Source of the DNA: Cyathus striatus | Taxonomy: Eukaryota > Basidiomycota > Agaricomycetes > Agaricales > Nidulariaceae | DNA: 64,000 nucleotides | Assembly: GCA_025738555.1 (NCBI GenBank) | Contig: JAOVFP010000005.1 | Location: 2,294,001-2,358,000 of the forward strand | Direction of reading: 5' to 3' | Shown: positions 32,990 through 44,929 of the stretch, in pieces | How positions within the stretch are numbered: position 1 is the stretch's first letter | Layout of the letters: the number at the start of each line of letters is the position of its first letter | Translations under genes and position numbers: made by a program | Notes under the pieces: model-generated | Told to the model about the DNA's origin: nothing | The model's input: only the letters and a program-made list of their open reading frames with translations | Databases searched by the model: none

Positions 32990-35900
32990 TCACTCTCCCG
33001 CAGGTTTAGGAGGCAAAGGGGGCGGAGGCGGGGGCGCCTTCAACCCCTCCCCAAACGCAGCATTAAAAGGTGTGAAAGGTCTAATCTCCGGTAACCGCGA
33101 CCCATTCTGCGGCTGAGACGAAAGCAACCCAGGGGCCAACGATACAGGCGGCAACACAGGCAGCTCATCAAATGGAGGTACCTCATCACTATTCGCATAC
33201 CTCGATATCCTAGCGTCCACCTCCTGCGTTTCCTGGATATACTCTGCAGGCGGACGAGGCGCCAACGGCGGAGGCGGGGGAACTCCCTGTGTGCCCATAG
33301 GTCCTGTTGGACTAGGAGGAGCAGTGCTCGATCCCGCTCGCGGAGGGGAATGCGAAAGTCCATTGGTATATACCGGTTTGGGTTTTGATTTCTGCGTCTT
33401 CTCCTCAGCTGCATATCTAGCTCTTAACAACGCCTTTTCCTCAGCAGCAGTAAGCACCCCAGAGCTCCCACCCGCCACAGGCGGCTGTGGCGTAGGCCTA
33501 GGCAACGCAGGTCTCCCTCCCGCCGCCCTGGGAGATGCAACACGGGGAGGAGGGGGCTGCGGAGCAGCAACAGCAGCAGCAGCCTTTTTATCCTGTTCCT
33601 CAAACTTCCTCCTCAGCGCCTCCTTCTCAGCCATAGCATTCGCATACTGCGACTGCGAAGGCCCTGCACCAGGCTGGAACGGCGGAGGCAAATGCGCCTC
33701 ATCTATCATCGGGGGTGGAGAAGGCGACGTATACCCCGGCACACTCTCACTATACCGCACATACCCACCAGGGTACGAATACCCATTCACAGAAGGTGCA
33801 TTAGCACTATCGCTCCTCCCAAGAAGGGCAGCAGCATCCCTAGCCTCATACTCCCTCCTCATCCTCTCCTTCTCTGATAAGTGCGCAGCAGGAATACCCG
33901 ACGTGCTCTCCTGGAACGGTGGAGGCAAATCCGCCTCCCGCGGCTGCTGTTGCTGTTGGGACGAACTTCCTCCCTCGGGATACAACGCATCATACGCAAC
34001 AGGAGCCCCATCCCCACCCTGCGTCCGATCCACAGCCCTCTTCGCTTCCTCATACCGCCTCAATGCAGCTTTCTCCTGCTCGGCGGTAGGATACTGCGGC
34101 ACGAACCCAGCAGGAGGACTCCTCACAGCCGGCTGCGTCTGAATCTTCAATTGCGGAGGCGTCTGTGGTAAATTCCCATTCGCAGCCGCCGCGTTTCTCG
34201 AAGCCATGGCAGCGGAATAGAGGGCAGCAGCTTTACTCCCTCCCGCATTGTAATACTCGTTCGAGTTGGATCGATGGTGGCTCAGCGAAGCTGGAGGAGA
34301 AGGCGCGGGAGGTGGAGGCGAAGGTGAGCCCGACACGCCCTGTGTGCGCTGTACAGCCGCTTGCGCCTGATTAAAGAGGCGCATTTTTTCATCTTCTGCG
34401 GTCGGCCATGGGCCGCCTGGTGATTTCGGTTTAGGTGTCGCTTTAGGTGTAGGTTGTCGTGGTGGAGTAATAGGTTGCGGTGAGAGCACAGGGGGCGTTA
34501 TCGGTCTTGCAGGTGGCTACAATCAACCCATCAATATCCCCGTTCCTCAAAAGAAAAGAAAACACTTACGGGAGCAACACCACCCTGCATCCTCTCAGCT
34601 CTAGCCCTCGCACTCTCATAAAGCCTCAACTTCTCCTCTTCAGCCGTAGGCCACCTCTGACCTCCCTGACCCCTCTCCCCACCCTGCCTCTCCCTCTCCC
34701 TCTCCCTCTCCCTATCCCCACTCTGCACCCCCATCAACCGCTCCTTCATCTCCCGTTCCACATCCTCCGGAATCTCACCATTCCCCAAATTCGTAATAGT
34801 AAACCGATGCTGCTGCTGCGTATTACTCCTCGAACTAGTCGGTCTACCACCTTTCCCAGGCGTCGTCCCCACACCACCACCACCACCGCCCATTCCAGAT
34901 CCACCACCCACACCAGAGCGATAATCCTCCGTGCTACTTCTAGATCCCGTACTCTGATGCGTCTTAACCTTCGTCAGAGTCGTATTGTTTGCATTCCCAT
35001 TGACACCCGTATTATTATTAGTATTGATGGTGTTGTTGGTGCTGGGGTATCCGACACCGTACCCGAATTCATCGGCAGGCAAGGACTTGTTCATGCTCAT
35101 AGGGCTCGACACACCAACAGTGGCACTGCGCACGTCCAACACGGGCTGCTGACGCGAGGTGGGCAATGTTCCGCCCCCACGAGGAAGCGGGTCCACACGG
35201 GTGATGGAATTATGATGTCCCGAATGTTGCGGCGGAAGAAGTGAAAGACCCGGAGAAGGCCCAATACGACGAACAGCTTCCAATGAAACATGCCTATCAC
35301 CCCAATCCTCAGTCCCATCCCAAATCACCAAAAAACAAAAAAAAACACACCTCTGCCAATTACTCACAATAACCGGCAACTCCATAACAACAGGCTGGCC
35401 AGTCCCCATAAGCGCACGCACAACAATCGTATACGTAACATCAATATGCCGAGCAGCATTCAACGTCGTAGTGGTATGATCCGCACTCAACCCACACGAT
35501 AAATCGCTCTTATGCCCCATCCCACCATAAATCGTAGCGTTGACAGCAAACTTGGCTTCGCTGACAACTATCACCTTGGCCTGTGGTGCGCTTTTCTTGC
35601 CCTGGGCGAATGGGCCAGGGCGGAAGACACTGCTTTCTTTGAGAATCAGCTCAAAGCCTCGCAGAATGATAGTATGCAAAGCATCGGATTTGATGGTGGC
35701 TGATACAGCGATTCTGTCACCAGGCCCGAAACATGCGCTGCGTCGATCAACGAGGAGGGTGACGCCCTCTGGTGTGGTTAGAGTGCGCGATTCAGGTTGG
35801 GTGTAGATAGGCCACGTGGAGTGGAGCTCGTGTTTGTCGATTAGGATTTGGGAAGTGGTGGATACGACGGAGGATTTGGAACGGCGGAAGAAGCCTCTGT

Positions 35901-36747
35901 TTTCGTGGTGTCAGTGGTGGATAGGATACAATAGGAGGAACAAGGACGCACTTTTTGCCTTTGACACATACGGAAGCTACCAATTCGTAGTTGATCCCAG
36001 CTGTGATACCCGCCGCATTAGCATATATACCCTCTCTATAAAACAAGAACCACACACCCCGATTCTCAAGCGCAATACTAGGCGGAATACTCTCCGGGAT
36101 CCGAATCGAAAACTGAAAATCACCCTACCCACACACAAAAAAAGAAAATCAGCCTTATCTCCCCATATCCAAAAACAGAAAAGAAAACACACCGTACGCA
36201 ACATCCCATAATCGCCCTCGGGCGCTTGCCAAAGATTCAACGGGGTCGGTCCAACATAATCGTAAAACGTATTCGTAGTTCCACCGCCGGGAAGCGTTTC
36301 GACTTTACGCAGTTCTATGCGGACCCATTTTGCGCGGACACCCTGTGGTGGGACGCGGATTTCGATTGCCTGTGGTTGGTAGTGTCATCAGCCCGCTGCG
36401 ACTAGAACTACGAGGAGGGGGGGACGAAGAAGAGGAAAGGACGTACACCTTTGACAGCAGCCTGCGGTCTATCCGCGCCAGGGGGTATACCAGGATATCC
36501 TACCCACCCACAACCATCAGCAAGAGCACCCACCAAAGAGGAGTCAAACATACCATGCACGAAATCGACATTGGGGGGCGGACGAAGCGTGCTGGGATAA
36601 ACGAGGCGTAAGTTGACACGTTACACGTTACATTCAACAACGAGGAACGAGGGACGGGGACGGGTGTAATTATATTGGAAATAACGCAACCACCTGTCCC
36701 AATATGAAATAAGTAACAGCTACTCACAGTCTAACCTGGTGAGACAT
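32990..36747 (-). CDS. Arrestin-like trafficking adaptor (LDB19/ART1-like)
   Basis: The gene starts at ATG 36,747 with a tiny exon MSHQVR and is spread over about nine exons. The N-terminal half is an arrestin fold: WVRIELRKVETLPGGG, DFQFSIRIPESIPPSIALE, YELVASVCVKGKK, IIDKHELHSTWPIY, GPGDRIAVSATIKSD, LRGFELILKE. This resembles the LDB19/ART1 arrestin_N group, adaptors that bring the ubiquitin ligase Rsp5 to membrane transporters. The C-terminal half (34,700-32,990) is disordered and Pro-rich. It holds about six degenerate units built on PTAEEEKLRLYESA-A-RTQGG, several PPPF/PPP motifs and a Q-run. Introns are seen at about 35,300-35,355 (after SNWQR) and 34,517-34,570. The orthologue assignment is by motif only. 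High GC/CpG, and no damage seen. Confidence 0.72.
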
Positions 36748-37096
36748 CGAGCCTTCGAGCCCGGGACTGACAGAGCAGAGACTAGCGAACTAGCGATGAG
36801 AGGAGGGAGGAAGAGGAAGAGGCGCTCAGTGGGGCAGCTGAGAGTGGTCAAGTGTGGGAGGGGCTCAGGTGACAGGGCTGGGGACCACCCAACAACCCAA
36901 GCCTTAAACCTGGCAGTGCACCGCGCACCAGCTTTCCCGTTTCAGACCCTCCCATCATCCATCCGTCTGATATGATATATCAAACAACCACCTCGCTTAT
37001 CCACACCCACGCCCGTCCTTAATGAATCCTCCTTCCTCATCGGGGCCATACACCGTAAATCATAAAAATAAAATACAGAGTAAAAAAAGAAATATC
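36748..37096. other. Intergenic between arrestin-like gene and SF3B2
   Basis: 349 bp. G/A-rich on the plus strand near 36,780-36,860. Presumably the arrestin-like gene promoter and the SF3B2 3' UTR; no discrete site recognised. Confidence 0.5.
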
Positions 37097-39360
37097 CTAA
37101 AACTTAAACTCCTTCTCCTTCCCACTTCCCCTCCTATCCCGTTCCTTCTCCATCTGCTTCCTCTTCTTCGCCATCTCCTTCGCAACCATATCCGAAAAGT
37201 CCTCTTTGGCACCAGGAACCCCCGCATTTCCACGACTAGCAGCCTCATACCGTCTACGCAACTCCTCCTCAGACAACCCCTCGATCTCCGAAGCATCCAG
37301 GGACACTTCCACACCCTGCTTCCTCTGCATAACACAAACATGCATCAGTAAAACATACAGACAGCCAAAATGACAAAACTAACCTTGCCCCTCTCTTCCC
37401 CAAGAACAGGAATAGCGGCGCTCCCAGCAACACCAGACACATCATACCCCCTCTCACTCCCCATAAGTCCCCTCACACTCGTCTGTTTCTCAGGAACAAC
37501 CTGATACAAGCTCCTCTTCTCACCAGAAGCGCCCACGCCGCTCTCGACCGCTTCAGAAACAGAGCGCCCTTTGCGCAACTCCAAAAAGTCCGGCGTCTCG
37601 AGGCCGCCCGCGACTGTACTGACCACGGAGGCCATCCCGCTGGGCGTTTCGAGTCCGGAAGGCGTTTGAATGCCGTCCATGGGCGCCGCCGGCCCTTCGT
37701 CTTCTTCCTCTGACTCTTCTTCTGATTCTGATTCTTCCTCTTCTTCTGTGGGTGCGTTAGTGCTTTGCGTGTACAGTAAAGGGGGAAAAACGTACCCTCT
37801 TCAGGCTCCAACTCGCCCCAAGGCATTTTATCCACTGGCTCGCCCATCTATAACATGTACATTAGTATAGTTTCTTGTAATATGACATATGAACGTACTC
37901 CAGTATCAGTAACCTTAGGCAATACACCAAACACATCTCCGTAGAGGGGACGATTGTACTCGTCCAAAGGCGGTTTACCCCATCCTCCAGGATGGAAGCC
38001 CCACTGTGCACTATCGATGACATGAATCAGTAACTGAAGTATATCAGAGAGGTGAGGTTTTAATGAAAAGCGAGGCAGTGGTATCAACCTGAGGTCCACC
38101 AGCAACACCCAAACACGACCCATCCCCAGCCTCAGCTGCGCACCGGAAATGCAAATACAAAAACAACACGTACCCTTCAGGAATAGGAGCATTCAACCCA
38201 GGAATCCTCAACGTAGGATAACTCGGTGGAGGACCAAACCTCTGCATACTAATAAGCCACGGCGGAGGCGCCAACGGGGGAATCGACAGCGCCTCCACAA
38301 GCTCAGGCGATAAATCACCCGGCCTCTTCTCCTTCAACGACGTCTCGAATTCCTTCCCTTCATAATACCTAACAACAACATCAGCCCCAAATACCAAAAG
38401 AAAAAGAAAGACATACATCTCACCAAACCCAGTCGTAGGCGGTTTCGTCATAAACTTAAAAAACGCATCATGCAACTTCTGATAATCAATATCCACCTTG
38501 CCCATCTTAGGCTGTACCCTCTCCCTCGTCTTGGCCTTCAAACTCATATTGGCCTCTTTCTCCTTCACAGCATCCCGCATGGTCGCAATGCCCGTATCGG
38601 CGATATACGAAGGCAACTGGAACGGGGGCTTTTCTATCCCCCTCTTGCCTTGCAGATAATCCCGCTTCGCGGACCAATGGGCTGGAATTGGTACTGAGTT
38701 GCGGTAGGACTTGAGATGGAGAAGGATACGTGGGTCAGAAGCTGTGACGTCTGTCCATTCGACTACTTCGGGCTTCTTAACGAGCTGCTTGAGCTCTGCA
38801 ACAGTAAGCCTGTTCATCTTTCTCGCCTTTTTGCGGGAGAGTGGCTTTTTTTCTTTATCGTCGTCGTCTGAGTCCGTGGCAGACGCCATATCATCGTCCG
38901 AGTAGATTATCTCGCCTTTGGCGTTTTCGCCCGATTCCATCTTTACCTGCGAGAATGTATTAGCTTGTTAAAAGACGATAGAGGAATGAATGGTTACGCA
39001 CAGATTGTTCAGCGGGCATTTGAAACTTTGCAAATACCTCTGAAAACGCTTCCATAGCAGGATCATCTTTCATACCTTCAGCGATATAGTCCACATTGTC
39101 CACGTTCATCTTGAACTCGGGCTCTTCCTCCTTCTTCACGCCAGCATCTTTCTCGTCCGTACCAGTCGGTTCACCAGCTTGTTGCTATATCACCCCAACA
39201 AAGTCAGAAACCACAACACAAAGACCAAAAATACCACCTAACGCACCTTTTTCACCTTCTGCTTCAACCTCCTAAGCTGATTCTTCGACTTGATAGGTTT
39301 CCCAACGAGCTGCTTGATCTGGGCGGCTGTTGTAGGTGTTTGCGCGTCCGCTACTGCCAT
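37097..39360 (-). CDS. SF3B2: Splicing factor 3B subunit 2 (SAP145/Cus1)
   Basis: ATG at 39,360, stop at 37,097, about seven exons with 45-65-bp introns. The N-terminus MAVADAQTPTTAAQIKQL leads through a Lys/Glu-rich linker. The DUF382 block follows (VVEWTDVTASDPRILLHLKS ... VPIPAHWSAKRDYLQGKRG), then the PSP block (KEKRPGDLSPELVEAL ... PPPSYPTLRIPGLNAPIPEG), GWGKPPLDEYNRPLYGDVFG, and a charged C-terminus with SDMVAKEMAKKRKQ. SF3B2 is a U2 snRNP SF3b component that contacts the branch-site region and SF3B4. The GEMYYEGKEF join requires an intron at about 38,375-38,420. All parts expected of the family are present and open. Highly conserved single-copy gene, so it is a good anchor for identifying the species. 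Confidence 0.93.
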
Positions 39361-40012
39361 TGTTGTACAGTGGGGTGTGGAGTTCAATGGAGGTAGGTAT
39401 AGGCTTAAGTGGGGGTGGTATATGTGTGTAGGTGAGGTGGGTTGGTGAGTGGGTTGGTGGTCGATGACGGCGACGAGGTGAGCACAGCGGTGCCGTTGGC
39501 TCTTGAGTAAGAGGTGCAACTTCCGGTGTGACTGTCTACATGCGTGGGAAGGTACATCACGTGCGTGATGTGACGATGTGGAAGTGGCGGCTGCAACTTG
39601 GCTTCAACCAACTGAGAACAGCAAGAGAACAGTTTCGAGTTCAAACGTTCACTATCTTCAAAATACCTGCCTTAGAATTTCGATTCACATTCTTGATATT
39701 TTTAATATTAAATAAGAGAATACTTAGAACTTTACTATTTTTAAATCCCTCTTCCAACTGTTTTCTACGTTTCTCCAACTCCAATCTCCAACGGTCAAAT
39801 ACTCGGGTTGAACTAGTAATGCTACTGTAGTACGTTACCGTAGAGTCAAAAATAGTAGTTTACATAATAACGAAAATACTAATCGTAAGGCAGGCTCCTA
39901 AAACCAACCTCATCGCTCGCTCAAATGGCCTATGCATGATAAGATAAGGTGTACAAACAAAGGCCAAACAAATCTAAGAGGCGAAACTCGCGAACGAGAG
40001 GCTGGCAGAAAT
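39361..40012. other. SF3B2 upstream region and island edge
   Basis: No gene. SF3B2 promoter sequence on the left, then A/T-rich DNA with a long plus-strand pyrimidine stretch near 39,700. CpGs are still common here and fade after about 40.2 kb. Confidence 0.5.
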
Positions 40013-40268
40013 CCAGGCTCCTAAAACCATCCTCTTGTATCGCAAGGCATTCCTCCTTATGTTTTTGTAGAGGCAAACATCCGTCAATATTTATTCGGGA
40101 CAAACAAAAACAAGGAGGAATGCTCGCGATAGAGAGGCTGGCACAACTGGTTACCGACATTTGTCCATGAACCCTTTTCATCAACAGGGACATCGACAGC
40201 TGCACTTGCCATATTCCCACTGCCAATGTTCCAACCCAATGACATGCATTCTAATTCTATTCCTCTAA
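40013..40268 (+). repeat. Left arm of a long inverted repeat
   Basis: About 255 bp, complementary to 41,049-41,325. From AGGCTCCTAAAACCATCCTC to a segment ending near ATTCTATTCCTCTA. This arm keeps several CpGs (TATCGCAAGG, CCGTCAATA, TTATTCGGGA, GCTCGCGATAG). Confidence 0.8.
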
Positions 40269-41048
40269 GCTTTGACATATTTTATAATGATATCATATGC
40301 CATTTAATGTTGATTTAATGCGCAACACAAATTTATCTATGGTCAAAATTCATATTGTGCCAGGCCAATTAGAGTTGCTCTTGATTACCCAGCTTGCCAC
40401 TTACTCAGCCATCTCCCACTCTCTCATCATCCCACTATGGTACTTGGTCATTCTCTTCAGTCAAACCTTGATTGAATCTCCCCATAGTGCTTCATTGCTA
40501 CAGCTAGTGGAGCTTAGGCTATAGTAGTAAATTCATGACGACTTGCTCTTACTAGTGGAACCAAGGTGGAACAATGATTCCTGCCTCTGAAATTTTGTTG
40601 TGTAACCCACTCTTGCGGCCAGCACCCATTTTATCTTGCTGCCACCACAATTCTTCATTGTCTCAATGAGGTTTCCATTCTCATTCCTGTACTCCATCTT
40701 TCTTGCTCAATAAAACTTGTGCTACTGTGGGTGCTGAGTGGTCTTCACATGACCACATGACATTGTTCTCACTTACTAGTACCAACTATCTGGTAAGTAT
40801 TGTTCATTTGAGAGTTAATAATTCATGTTTTACTGTCAATTGAGAGCCATTTTCTCTCCTAATGTTAGCAGGAATATGATTCACTCCAACTGTGGGGTTT
40901 GCATTTCTCAGGAGTCAGCAGTACTTGTTGAACTTGTGCAAACATGATTGAGTAAAATTATAGAGCAAAAAATTAAAGCCTGAGAGACTCCATTTGCTGC
41001 AATACAAGTATTGAACTATGAAAAAAAGTAAAAAGGAAACAAGTGTTG
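40269..41048. other. Spacer between inverted-repeat arms
   Basis: 780 bp, CpG-poor. Scattered short frames only. It may be the interior of a TIR element whose termini I could not fix. Confidence 0.35.
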
Positions 41049-41325
41049 GGAGGAACATTGGAAGAATAGAATTACAATGCACGTTGTTGGGTGGGACATT
41101 GGCAGTGGGAATATGGCAAGTGTGGCTGTTGATGTCCCTGTTGATGAAAAGGGTTCACAGACAAATGTCGGTAACCAGTTGTGCCAGCCTCTCTATTGCA
41201 AGCATTCCTCCTTCTTTTTGTTTGTCCCAAATAAATATTGATGGATGTTTGCCTCTACAAAAACATAAGGAGGAATGCCTCATGATACAAGAGGATGGTT
41301 TTAGGAGCCTGGCAGAAATCATGTC
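41049..41325 (-). repeat. Right arm of a long inverted repeat
   Basis: Complement of 40,013-40,268. CpGs of the left arm appear here mostly as TpG or CpA (for example ATGATACAAG for the left arm's TATCGC context). Confidence 0.8.
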
Positions 41326-42286
41326 AGTCTTCTCAGAAATGTGACCGAACCTCTGCAATATGGTCCCAAAAATTATGTCACTTACAATAAATGCCCAAGT
41401 TCACATGACAATAAAATCTTTTTTACATCAGTTCTCATGTCAGAGTTCAGTAGGGTTCAGCAAGTTTCCAAGACCCTGGCATTACAGTGCATTCAGTCAC
41501 TTCACATCACTTGATTTGGCAGGGAACCATCAAAAAATTTCAAATGTAAACTACTTTTCACCAACACTTCTAACCAACTCCAAACCACATTTAGAGATGT
41601 TAGTTCTATCATTAGTGTGAATTACAAGATGATTGGCCAAATTTTTTTTTTTGGTCCAGGAAAAAATGAAACAGCCCTTATTACATAATAAAATTAATAC
41701 CTTATATAGTAATAGTATTATGTAATTTGTGAGAATGTTCTGACCTTAAGATCTTGTGGTTGACATCTTCTGCCACACCTGCATTCCATAAATGGTAATT
41801 GCACCTTAGAAACACTGTCAGAGTGGAGAAAGTGTTGTATTCAACATGTTTGATATGTGTCTTGGTTAAATCAACTACAAACTTTGTCAAAATGACCTCT
41901 AAAATTTTTTGATCCACCTGCAGAAAGTGAAACAGCATGGGAAAAATCGAGATGACAGTGTAAATCACATTCTTTTGGTTGGTTTCCTTCTGAAAAAAAT
42001 ATCAAAAAAATATACAAAAATTTTCTTCACCTAAAACATGACATGTTGGAAAGCTTCCCAAATGCACTGTACTGATTGGTAGTTCACTTGATTGATATCT
42101 GAGTCTCACTTGATTGATCTTTCACCTTTTGTGGTCTTGACCTACCCACCAGTTAACTATGAATAGCATGTTTTACTCATAATACTATAGACTATTTCTG
42201 TAGTTGACATTGTATGACATATAAAATAGCTTTGTGGTAATGTTCAGAATAAGTCTTTCCCTCTCACTCACTTCACCTGCTGCACT
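41326..42286. other. Unassigned CpG-poor DNA
   Basis: Holds an 86-codon plus-strand frame (41,360-41,620) and an 88-codon minus-strand frame (41,702-41,968), neither recognisable. A T-run lies at 41,640. Probably transposon or gene debris upstream of the DUF6589 relic. Confidence 0.3.
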
Positions 42287-44922
42287 ATGGATTCTGACAG
42301 GCCCAAAGAGCTGACAGCTGAATGGAAACTACTTGACTCACTTCAAACCTCCTGTGTAAATTTAAATGATATTGTAGAAGCCATACTAACAGTTCCAGAG
42401 CTTCAGCATCATGCTGTAGCACAAAATTTCATACAAAACACAACAAAGCTTTTAAAGATGCTTCATTCTGGTGCCCCAACTAGGAATATCACATGGGCCT
42501 GGACAGGAGATCACATGTTATCTCTCTATAAATCACAGATTAAAGTTCTATTGAAGAAGGATACTGGATTTCACTTTACAGCTCACAAAACTACAGAAAC
42601 AAAGCTTCATGAATTTCAAATTGATGAAACTGCAGAGAAGTTTAAAGCCATTGCACCAGATGTATGGTACTGAATTAAATGCCTTCTGTTGTCAGATGAT
42701 GATTTAAGCAATTGGAAACATGCTTGGCATAAATTTGTAACCAAGAAAAAAGATGATAGTACAAAATATGCTGCAGCTGGATGTCATATCCCGTATCGCC
42801 TACCTCCGGACCCCTATGTTCTTACTCCGCCTTTTCTCTTTGTTACTCCAGACTTTGATTACGTTCTTAATATTACTTATTGATTACTGTACATAGATTA
42901 CTCTTGTTTCCTTTCTTCCGTTCTACTGAGCTATCCCCTCAGTATTGTAGTATACATCTCATAGTGAGTCACTTATCATTCTTAAGTGCGCCACTATCTG
43001 TTTTACTTTACACCGCCATACGCGCTCACTTCTCTGACGCGTTTTATTATGTTTAATTAGTTATAGTCTTCATTCTACGTACGCCTACCCTGACCGTACT
43101 TCTCCGCTGGCCTTGGCCAGCGGCCTTTACTTACTCCGAGTCTCCAGTATTTAAGTAGTACTCGATTTGTACTTTAGTCTTCAGTTTCGTATTGAACTAC
43201 GTCCTCACCCTTTCGTCTGACTTGAGTTACACCTCTCGTCTTCCGTCTCTCGTCTTCCGTCTCTCGTCTTCTCCAAAGGGCTTGCCCTTACTCCGAAATC
43301 CAGGACCGGGAATCCCAGGGGCGCAGCACATAAGCTGAAGCCGAAGTCCTACCCCCTGAGTTATCGTTCTCCGCTTTCGTCTTACACTCACCCCTCGCTT
43401 CTCCGCAGTCACCCTCTTGTACTCCGCCGCCAAGTCAGGCTAGGGGCATGGTCGTGACACTGGAGATTATGGTGATGGTGATATAAGTATGCAAGATGTT
43501 GATGTGACAACTCTAGTGGTATCTGAAGAGGCTAATGAGGATGAAAATGATAAGGAATATTCTACTTTCATAGAAGAAAGGGCTCCTATTTTTGAGGCTG
43601 ATGAAGATGCACCAGAGAATATAGAAGAACAGGAAGAAATCAGATTTGAATCACTTACAACAATAGTAAGTATTTATTAACATAAAATAAAGCTGTACAG
43701 CACTCCTAACAATATATTCTATTTCATAATTGAAGAAGGCCATAGCTTGCATTAGTATTTTAATGCATAGTTCAAATAACCATTGCAATGCCTTTCAATG
43801 ACTCATTGGTGTTTTTTTACACACTGCAAATACACCAGAAACAGTATGAGAACTGTTAGCAAGACTTGGGTTATCAATATCTATAAGCACAATAAATGGA
43901 GCAATCTCATCTCTTTCAAAAATGGCAGAGATAAAGATAAAAGAAGTTGGAAAAACACTTCTGGCATTGTATGCTTATGATAATCTTGATATTGATTTGA
44001 AGCATACTGTCCCAACAGTTGAAAAGCCACAAGCAACTCTTGTGCACCTTACTTCTGGCACTATGCTTCCATTATCTCATAATATTAAACTAGAAGATCT
44101 TAATTGTTCTGCAGAACTGTGGAATATGTCGAAGTTAAACCTGAATACCAGATCTCAAGACAAGCCCCTTATCAGTATGCAGGATCCTAATATGTGCATA
44201 CATCCTGAGATTGAAGATCATCCTTCTGGACTTGTGTGGTGTGAGTGCTTCAACAAGCATTGGTTTTTGCATGATCTAGTACACTTTGGCCCAGAATATT
44301 TTCAGAAGTTTAAAAAGGATCTGGGTGAGCCTGAATGGATTGAACACATACCTGAAGAAAAAACATCCCAGGTGCCTTTACATGGTTTAAATGTTAGTCC
44401 AAGCACACCAGCACAAAATGCAGAAGCTTAGGACTCATTTTTCCACCAGACAGAAGTTGGAGATCCCAATGATAATCCCCAAGCATTTGATACTAAAAAC
44501 TCAGTTATTCTCATATCTGGAGATCTGTTAACTGCCCAGCATGTTCAGAGTTTGATGCATTCAAGATCTGAAGAGGACACTCCATGGCACTGTTATCAAT
44601 TTATAATCTTTATCATATGGCTGTTCCACTTAAAGATGGCATGTGCTGATGCAATTTGGAAGATATTTCTTCATCCAAAGGCATCTTTGGAAGATCTCAC
44701 TAGTCTTATGCAGTGTGTCTTCCAGATTAGACCAAAAGAAACAAATAAAATTGGAACAAATCCTGGGTTTAGAAGAATGCATGAGGTTATTCAGCATGTA
44801 GACATTGTATTCTGCCTTAATGCTTGGCTTCTTGAAGTAAAAAAGTTAAATTCTGAGATAGCAACACTTGAGGACTTTGCAAGTACTAATCCTACATGGC
44901 AGGACCTTGAAAACATTCAGTA
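42287..44922 (+). pseudogene. DUF6589 protein gene, split by a solo LTR
   Basis: From ATG 42,287 the N-terminal part reads KELTAEWKLLDSLQTSC and runs to 42,781. It resumes after the LTR at 43,465 with an acidic stretch, then a probable intron, then from 43,922 the diagnostic DUF6589 core. Core motifs are YDNLDIDLKHTVPTVE, ATLVHLTSGTMLPL, ILISGDLLTAQHV, RSEEDTPW, LFHLKMACADAIWKIF and NPGFRRMHEVIQHVDIV. DUF6589 proteins are repetitive in Agaricomycetes and of unknown function. Stops (42,671 TGA, 44,429 TAG) and CpG loss mark it as dead. The 3' end is missing, because the frame runs into the element starting near 44,930. Confidence 0.75.
42782..43459 (+). repeat. Solo LTR of Gypsy family A in DUF6589 gene
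   Basis: 678 bp, TGTCATATCCC ... GTCGTGACA, flanked by perfect CTGGA duplications (42,777-42,781 and 43,460-43,464). It is the least CpG-decayed copy of the family here (it keeps CATACGCGCTC and CTGACGCGTTTT) and shows what the others lost. Slightly longer than the other copies because of a tandem CGTCTTCCGTCTCT repeat at about 43,240. Confidence 0.93.
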
Positions 44923-44929
44923 ATTTACA

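Noticed and set aside
33291..34142. 283-codon plus-strand frame opposite the arrestin-like gene tail
   Set aside because: Shadow of a high-GC proline-rich coding region on the minus strand; no protein-like motif.
34480..35244. 254-codon plus-strand frame, Arg/Pro/Thr-rich
   Set aside because: Antisense shadow of the arrestin-like gene linker exons.
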